The notes under the pieces are model-generated. The model saw only the letters and a program-made list of their open reading frames with translations. It made no database searches and was not told the DNA's origin. Positions 6,181-9,465 of a stretch of DNA of 9,465 bases are shown here, piece by piece (the first letter of the stretch is position 1; the number at the start of each line of letters is the position of its first letter). Source of the stretch: Desulfohalobiaceae bacterium. Lineage in GTDB: Bacteria > Desulfobacterota > Desulfovibrionia > Desulfovibrionales > Desulfothermaceae. The stretch spans positions 1 to 9,465 of the forward strand of contig JAIPER010000113.1 in NCBI GenBank assembly GCA_021737115.1, given 5' to 3'. Both the position numbers and the translations under genes were made by a program.

Positions 6181-6582
6181 ATGCAGGAAATCCAAATCTC
6201 TACCCACAAGAGGCAGGAACTGGTGAACATCACGGAGCAGACCAGAGATCTCGTCCGAAAAAACAGCTGGCAGGAGGGGACCCTGCTTCTTTTCTGCACC
6301 CACACCACTGCCGGGCTGACCATCAATGAAGCCGCAGACCCCAGTGTGGCCAGGGACTTGTTGGTCAATCTCTCCCGTCTTATACCGGAAAAGGGCGACT
6401 ACAGGCATCTGGAGGGCAACAGCGACGCGCACATCAAATCATCCCTTATAGGCTGCAGTGAACAGATCCTGGTCCACTCAGGCCGACTCCTGCTCGGGAC
6501 CTGGCAGGGTGTTTTTTTTGCCGAATTCGACGGACCGCGATCAAGAAAGATTCTGGCCCAATGGACGGGAAGCCGAGGCTAA
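6181..6582 (+). CDS. yjbQ: YjbQ / UPF0047 family protein
   Basis: A 133-residue protein, full length for the YjbQ family (COG0432). The diagnostic blocks are all present: THTTAGLTINEAAD (40-53), HLEGNSDAHIKSSLIG (76-91), LGTWQGVFFAEFDGPR (105-120). The conserved His, Glu and Asp residues in these blocks form the family's presumed active site. Members have been reported to have weak thiamine-phosphate synthase activity; the physiological role is unsettled. The start at 6181 is preferred because GGAGG sits five bases upstream. An in-frame ATG at 6169 overlaps that site and has no good ribosome-binding site of its own. The gene is divergent from the phosphofructokinase operon, and its last 42 bases overlap the end of the patatin gene on the other strand. 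It ends in TAA. Confidence 0.92.
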   Translation: MQEIQISTHKRQELVNITEQTRDLVRKNSWQEGTLLLFCTHTTAGLTINEAADPSVARDLLVNLSRLIPEKGDYRHLEGNSDAHIKSSLIGCSEQILVHSGRLLLGTWQGVFFAEFDGPRSRKILAQWTGSRG

Positions 6583-7458
6583 GGACTTGTTGCGCAATAC
6601 CTGATGGATTTCCGGCAGCACCTTTTTGGCGGCAGCTCTTCCGGCGGCGACGGCTTCTTCGATCCGATGGACTTCATTCCAGGTAATATCGCCCGTGTCC
6701 GGTCGGATCTGCACATTCGCCTGTCTGGTCTGCATGCGCGAGAGGTGGTGCAGATTTATCTCCTCCGCCCGGACCATTACCTCCAGGGCATTGTGATGCT
6801 CTCTGTGCCGGTTTAGAGGCGGTGAGACTTCAACTGCGACAATGACGTCTTTTTCCGCATCACCGGCGTAACAGACCGGCACCGGACAGCAGATGGCCCC
6901 GTCAGCCAGAAAGTGTTCCTCCCAGAGTACCGGTGGCAGGAATCCGGGGATGGCTGAACTGGCCCGAACTGCCTCGATCAAGTCTCCTGAAGATAAGGGC
7001 ACCTCCAAGCCCCTGGTCAGATCGGTGGCCAGGGCGTGAAAAGGGATGCGGCATCTTGAAAAATTTCTGGTCTGGATCAAGATTTCCAGACATTGCACAT
7101 AGAGATCCCCTTTTAAAATGGACATCCTGCTCTGAGCGATATGCATGGCCACGGTGCCTTTTATTCGTGTGGAGATCTGGTCCCAGAAATTGGTTTCCAG
7201 GTCCCTGGATCTGGACAACCTGGAAAGTCCCATCTGCTCGTAGGGCTCGCTTTCGATGAGCTCCTGGAATTTTTCTTCGATAGTAAAGGCATCCAGGGTC
7301 AGGGCAAACATGGAGCCCACGATGGCTCCGCCACTGGTTCCTGCTATCCGGCTGATCCTGATCCCCTCTTCCTGAAGCACCTGCATCACTCCGATATGGG
7401 CCAGACTGCGCGCTCCGCCGTAGCCCAGCGCCAAGCAAACAGCACTTTGGGGTTGCAT
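6541..7458 (-). CDS. Patatin-like phospholipase, RssA type
   Basis: A 305-residue patatin-family serine hydrolase. It shows the oxyanion-hole block LGYGGARSLAHIGV (11-24), the nucleophile elbow GTSGG (40-44) with Ser42, and the dyad Asp186 in DGA (186-188). These are the Ser-Asp catalytic pair of patatins, which hydrolyse acyl esters of lipids. Length and the ASSAIPGFLPPV block (167-178) resemble bacterial RssA (about 300 residues). The oxyanion loop is GYGGAR where GGGGAR is usual, a mild change. No signal peptide or membrane helix is seen, so it is probably cytoplasmic or peripheral. The start has AAAGGA about four bases upstream, somewhat close. It converges with yjbQ and overlaps its 3' end by 42 bp. 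The lipid substrate is unknown. Confidence 0.9.
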   Translation of the reverse strand: MQPQSAVCLALGYGGARSLAHIGVMQVLQEEGIRISRIAGTSGGAIVGSMFALTLDAFTIEEKFQELIESEPYEQMGLSRLSRSRDLETNFWDQISTRIKGTVAMHIAQSRMSILKGDLYVQCLEILIQTRNFSRCRIPFHALATDLTRGLEVPLSSGDLIEAVRASSAIPGFLPPVLWEEHFLADGAICCPVPVCYAGDAEKDVIVAVEVSPPLNRHREHHNALEVMVRAEEINLHHLSRMQTRQANVQIRPDTGDITWNEVHRIEEAVAAGRAAAKKVLPEIHQVLRNKSLASASRPLGQNLS

Positions 7459-7547
7459 TGAGTCCTTTTCTGATTTGACCAGGCAATATGTTTCCTGATA
7501 TGGATACCAGCAGGTGGCCCGGAATACACTTCCCGGGCACCAATCGT

Positions 7548-7575
7548 GTAAGTGTCGAACATTATAGATACTTAC
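7548..7575 (-). promoter_or_regulatory. Inverted repeat over a TATAAT box upstream of the patatin gene
   Basis: The minus strand has a perfect -10 box TATAAT (7566-7561), with no good -35 box at normal spacing. GTAAGTGTC (7548-7556) and GATACTTAC (7567-7575) form an inverted repeat with one mismatch that brackets this box. A repressor bound here would block the promoter. Transcription would start near 7554, about 96 bases before the start codon. Confidence 0.35.
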
Positions 7576-7618
7576 GGGAGAAATAAATTGTAAAGACGAA
7601 TTTTCCAGCCTCAGAGCC

Positions 7619-7707
7619 TTTAAGAAAAAGTTTTTGGATTTATCCCAGATAACCAGCTCAAATTCTTTGTCTTAACAATCGAAAATCCAAAATCTAAAAC
7701 CCTATAG
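7619..7707 (+). repeat. Intergenic direct repeat, copy 2
   Basis: Second copy of the sequence at 4131-4259, same orientation, 3.5 kb away and without the 40-bp hairpin insert. Its end holds three tandem heptads of the form ATCNAAA (ATCGAAA, ATCCAAA, ATCTAAA at 7678-7698). It lies in the divergent gap between the patatin gene and yigZ. Confidence 0.8.
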
Positions 7708-7728
7708 GTTACCAGGATTTCCGAACAA

Positions 7729-7818
7729 TTACTGATCCAATTTTGGTATTGACAACAAAGACTGGCGCCTCTAAGGGTCCAGGCCCAAATTTCACAAAAA
7801 GCTAAGTTGGATCAGTAA
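7729..7818. repeat. Perfect 12-bp inverted repeat with 66-base loop
   Basis: TTACTGATCCAA (7729-7740) and TTGGATCAGTAA (7807-7818) are exact reverse complements. The stretch between them is non-coding and contains TTGACA (7748-7753) with no good -10 partner. The rest of the 7459-7966 gap holds the features listed here, and I see no gene in it. It could be a structured transcript or paired binding sites. Confidence 0.4.
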
Positions 7819-7966
7819 ATGAAAACCTGAATTTATGACGACCGTAAGTATAACTTCGGTACTAGTAATATGCAATCATAGAAATCCCAACGCTTCGCTG
7901 CAGCTGCATCACCTGAAAAACCTTCCCAAGCCATGAAACCAAACCAGGCACAGCCCCAGCAGGATT

Positions 7967-8599
7967 ATGGTTCATACCCGGTACCCCATACCCGCAGTGC
8001 GCAGACACCGGGTATTATCAACGATCAATAAGAGCCGTTTCATTACCACGCTGGCCCATGCCCCGTCCGTGGAAGAGACAAAACACTTCATCCAGGAGAT
8101 GCAAAGCGACTACCGTGATGCAACTCATAATTGCTGGGCCTTTGTTGCCGGCCCACCGGGAGATACGGCCCGGATCGGGTGCAGTGACGACGGAGAACCC
8201 CAGAACACCGCCGGAAAACCCATGCTGCAGACCCTGCTCTACAGTGGAGTTGGTGAAATAGCGGCTGTTGTCACCAGATATTTCGGGGGGACAAAACTCG
8301 GCACAGGTGGATTGGTCCGCGCCTACTCCGGGATGGTCAAACTCGGGCTGGATTCTTTACCCCTGGCTGAAAAGATAGAAAAAATCAGGCTTCGGGTTTT
8401 GGCCGAGTACGGATTCATTGACCGGCTCAAGGCGATCCTTCCGGATTACGAGACCAGAATAATGTTTGAGACTTACGCCGCCGAAGCTGAATTTGTCCTG
8501 GAGCTTCCGGTGGAGAATCAGCCGGGCCTCAAACAGGCCCTGGCCGAGATTTCCGGCGGCAGAATGCTTGTCGAACCTGAAGGACGACCGGAAACATGA
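7967..8599 (+). CDS. yigZ: YigZ / IMPACT family protein
   Basis: A 210-residue protein of the YigZ/IMPACT family, close to the usual length of about 205. Conserved blocks: KSRF (22-25); SDDGEP (73-78); TAGKPML (81-87); VTRYFGGTKLGTGGL (102-116), followed by the family's smaller C-terminal alpha/beta domain (about 140-205). In eukaryotes IMPACT modulates the kinase GCN2. The bacterial role is unclear, though a link to translation or ribosome function has been suggested. The start is chosen because KSRF lies about 20 residues in, as in E. coli YigZ. AGGA is only two bases from the ATG, so initiation may be weak. No convincing promoter was found in the gap upstream. It ends in TGA and is followed by 122 bp before the next gene. 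Confidence 0.92.
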   Translation: MVHTRYPIPAVRRHRVLSTINKSRFITTLAHAPSVEETKHFIQEMQSDYRDATHNCWAFVAGPPGDTARIGCSDDGEPQNTAGKPMLQTLLYSGVGEIAAVVTRYFGGTKLGTGGLVRAYSGMVKLGLDSLPLAEKIEKIRLRVLAEYGFIDRLKAILPDYETRIMFETYAAEAEFVLELPVENQPGLKQALAEISGGRMLVEPEGRPET

Positions 8600-8630
8600 G
8601 ATCATCGGGAAAGACCTGTTCGTATCAATC

Positions 8631-8687
8631 GCCGGACAGTTTCTTTTTTGGCAGGTCCGGCTATACCAAGAACCGCGTGAACGGTTC
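8631..8687. other. Two hairpins in the gap after yigZ
   Basis: GCCGGAC (8631-8637) pairs with GTCCGGC (8655-8661) around 17 bases, and GAACCG (8670-8675) pairs with CGGTTC (8682-8687) around six. Neither is followed by a T-run. They may weaken read-through from yigZ into the membrane-protein gene. No recognisable gene lies in 8600-8721. Confidence 0.35.
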
Positions 8688-8721
8688 AAAACCATCACCC
8701 CCGGATTCACTGAGCTAGCCC

Positions 8722-8952
8722 ATGATAAAGAACAGACCCCTTGCCCTGCTCATGCTTTTCCTGGTCCTGATCATCCTGGGGCACAGCGTGATCTCACTGT
8801 TTCAGGGCAAATTTCAGCAAGCCATGATCATGACCCCTCTCTTGATCATTATCTATGTCTTTGGCCTCGCAAAAAAAGATGGGTCTGCTCCTGACCAGGA
8901 TCGTGAAAAATCCCCTTCCAAAACAAAAAGCGAGGACGACTCCGAAAAGTAA
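8722..8952 (+). CDS. Small two-helix membrane protein
   Basis: A 76-residue protein I do not recognise. Two hydrophobic helices are evident (about 7-27, LALLMLFLVLIILGHS onward, and about 34-51, AMIMTPLLIIIYVFGLA). A highly charged, Lys/Asp/Glu/Ser-rich hydrophilic tail follows (about 52-76). The hydrophobic pattern and clean frame with a TAA stop support coding, but there is no clear Shine-Dalgarno site before the ATG at 8722. A second ATG at codon 11 also lacks one. It lies 28 bp before an EamA transporter on the same strand, so it may be co-expressed with it. Small inner-membrane proteins of this form often have no assigned role. Confidence 0.6.
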   Translation: MIKNRPLALLMLFLVLIILGHSVISLFQGKFQQAMIMTPLLIIIYVFGLAKKDGSAPDQDREKSPSKTKSEDDSEK

Positions 8953-8980
8953 TGCTTCCGATCTCCATATATAAATTTCT

Positions 8981-9465
8981 ATGTCCAAGCCCCTGATCCT
9001 GAAAAACCTCCCGCCCGCCGTATTTCTCGGTCTAGGCGCCATCCTGATCAGCTTTTCTTCCGTCTTCGTCAAGATAGCCGATTGCGGTCCCGTTACAGCC
9101 GGATTTTATCGGGTTCTCTTTGGGTCAGGTTTCCTTTTGACCGTACTGGTCATCAGGGGCTCCATCTCTTCCTTCAGCTGGCGCGGTCTTGGACTCTCCG
9201 TTGTCTGCGGATTTGTCTTTGCCCTCGACCTGACCCTCTGGCACAAAAGCATTCACAGCATTGGTCCGGGTTTGGCCACCGTCCTCTCCAATTTTCAGGT
9301 CCTGGTGCTGGCCGGGATCGGTGTTCTTTTTTATCACGAAAAGACAAACCGCAAGTTCACCACCGCCGTCTGTCTGGCCCTGGCCGGCCTGTTTCTGCTT
9401 GTTGGCCCCGGCTGGTACTCTGTGGGAGCGGATTGGAGACTGGGGGTGGTCTACGGTCTCTGCAC
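8981..9465 (+). CDS. EamA/DMT-superfamily transporter, N-terminal part (truncated by window end)
   Basis: An open frame from ATG at 8981 to the end of the window gives 161 codons, roughly the first half of a usual 290-300-residue, ten-helix drug/metabolite transporter. Hydrophobic segments lie near 12-30, 38-58, 68-87, 97-118 and 127-144. The pattern FSSVFVKIA...PVTAGFYRVLFGSG (25-50) is typical of the first EamA repeat, where helix 1 is followed by a conserved Arg in helix 2. Such proteins export amino acids or metabolites across the inner membrane; the substrate is unknown. An in-frame stop at 8972-8974 rules out an ATG, GTG or TTG start further upstream. No Shine-Dalgarno site is visible before this start, which is unusual. 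Confidence 0.85.
   Translation, partial: MSKPLILKNLPPAVFLGLGAILISFSSVFVKIADCGPVTAGFYRVLFGSGFLLTVLVIRGSISSFSWRGLGLSVVCGFVFALDLTLWHKSIHSIGPGLATVLSNFQVLVLAGIGVLFYHEKTNRKFTTAVCLALAGLFLLVGPGWYSVGADWRLGVVYGLC

Larger units (their letters stand above)
7568..7851. repeat. Possible terminal inverted repeats of a small non-coding element
   Basis: Bases 7568-7589 and the reverse complement of 7830-7851 agree at 18 of 22 positions: ATACTTACGG matches exactly, then five mostly different bases, then ATAAATT matches exactly at the same spacing. The 284-bp span has no gene and holds repeat copy 2. It could be a MITE-like element, but I see no clear target-site duplication, and shared regulator sites are an alternative. 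Confidence 0.3.

Noticed and set aside
7678..7698. Tandem ATCNAAA heptads considered as a CRISPR or iteron array
   Set aside because: Only three 7-bp units with no spacers, no cas genes and no replication gene nearby.
7933..8031. Short frame MKPNQAQPQQDYG overlapping the yigZ start, considered as a leader peptide
   Set aside because: It has no Shine-Dalgarno site, reads through the yigZ coding sequence in another frame and shows no attenuator-like codon run.
8357..8710. Minus-strand open frame over the end of yigZ and the following gap
   Set aside because: Half of it is antisense to conserved yigZ sequence. The rest lies over two hairpins, and I know no family that matches.
1..9465. tRNA or rRNA genes, including tRNA-Pyl
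   Set aside because: I found no cloverleaf-like pattern or rRNA signature in the intergenic stretches on either strand, reading by eye.

Overview
The window looks like a chromosomal segment from an anaerobic bacterium that uses pyrrolysine. The strongest evidence is an mttB-type trimethylamine methyltransferase gene (71-1570, minus) interrupted in frame by a single UAG codon at the position where this family carries pyrrolysine. The mid-range base composition (judged by eye), strong Shine-Dalgarno sites, and the mix of bacterial YigZ, YjbQ, patatin and EamA genes with a corrinoid methyltransferase system would fit a sulfate-reducing Desulfobacterota or a similar anaerobe. The lineage is inferred and not certain. 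No pylT/S/B/C/D genes are in the window, so the decoding machinery must lie elsewhere.

Region 1 (about 1-4110) is a methylamine module. On the minus strand a HisC/CobD-like PLP aminotransferase (1687-2883) is followed by mttB. On the plus strand the corrinoid protein gene mttC (3195-3827) runs divergently. The roughly 310-bp divergent control region is AT-rich. It holds a perfect 24-bp palindrome, an extra copy of its half-site, and a sigma70-like promoter candidate in each direction. Together MttB and MttC would move a methyl group from trimethylamine to the cobalt of MttC. The acceptor methyltransferase and the reductive activator are not present. Downstream of mttC lies about 280 bp of nested inverted repeats with no gene.

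Region 2 (about 4111-6180) carries a two-gene minus-strand operon: an unknown 121-residue protein, then an ATP-type 6-phosphofructokinase of the clade with a GGDG/PKTIDND signature. A good promoter (TTGACG-17-TATCAT) precedes it. A short hairpin embedded in an intergenic repeat probably ends it.

Region 3 (6181-7966) has yjbQ on plus and an RssA-like patatin phospholipase on minus, overlapping tail to tail by 42 bp. A roughly 500-bp non-coding divergent region follows. It carries the second copy of the intergenic repeat found after mttC, plus several inverted repeats.

Region 4 (7967-9465) is plus-strand: yigZ (IMPACT family), a 76-residue two-helix membrane protein, and the first 161 codons of an EamA/DMT exporter cut by the window end. 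Regions 2-4 look like ordinary housekeeping or accessory genes with no visible functional tie to the methylamine module. I see no transposase, phage gene, CRISPR array, tRNA or rRNA.
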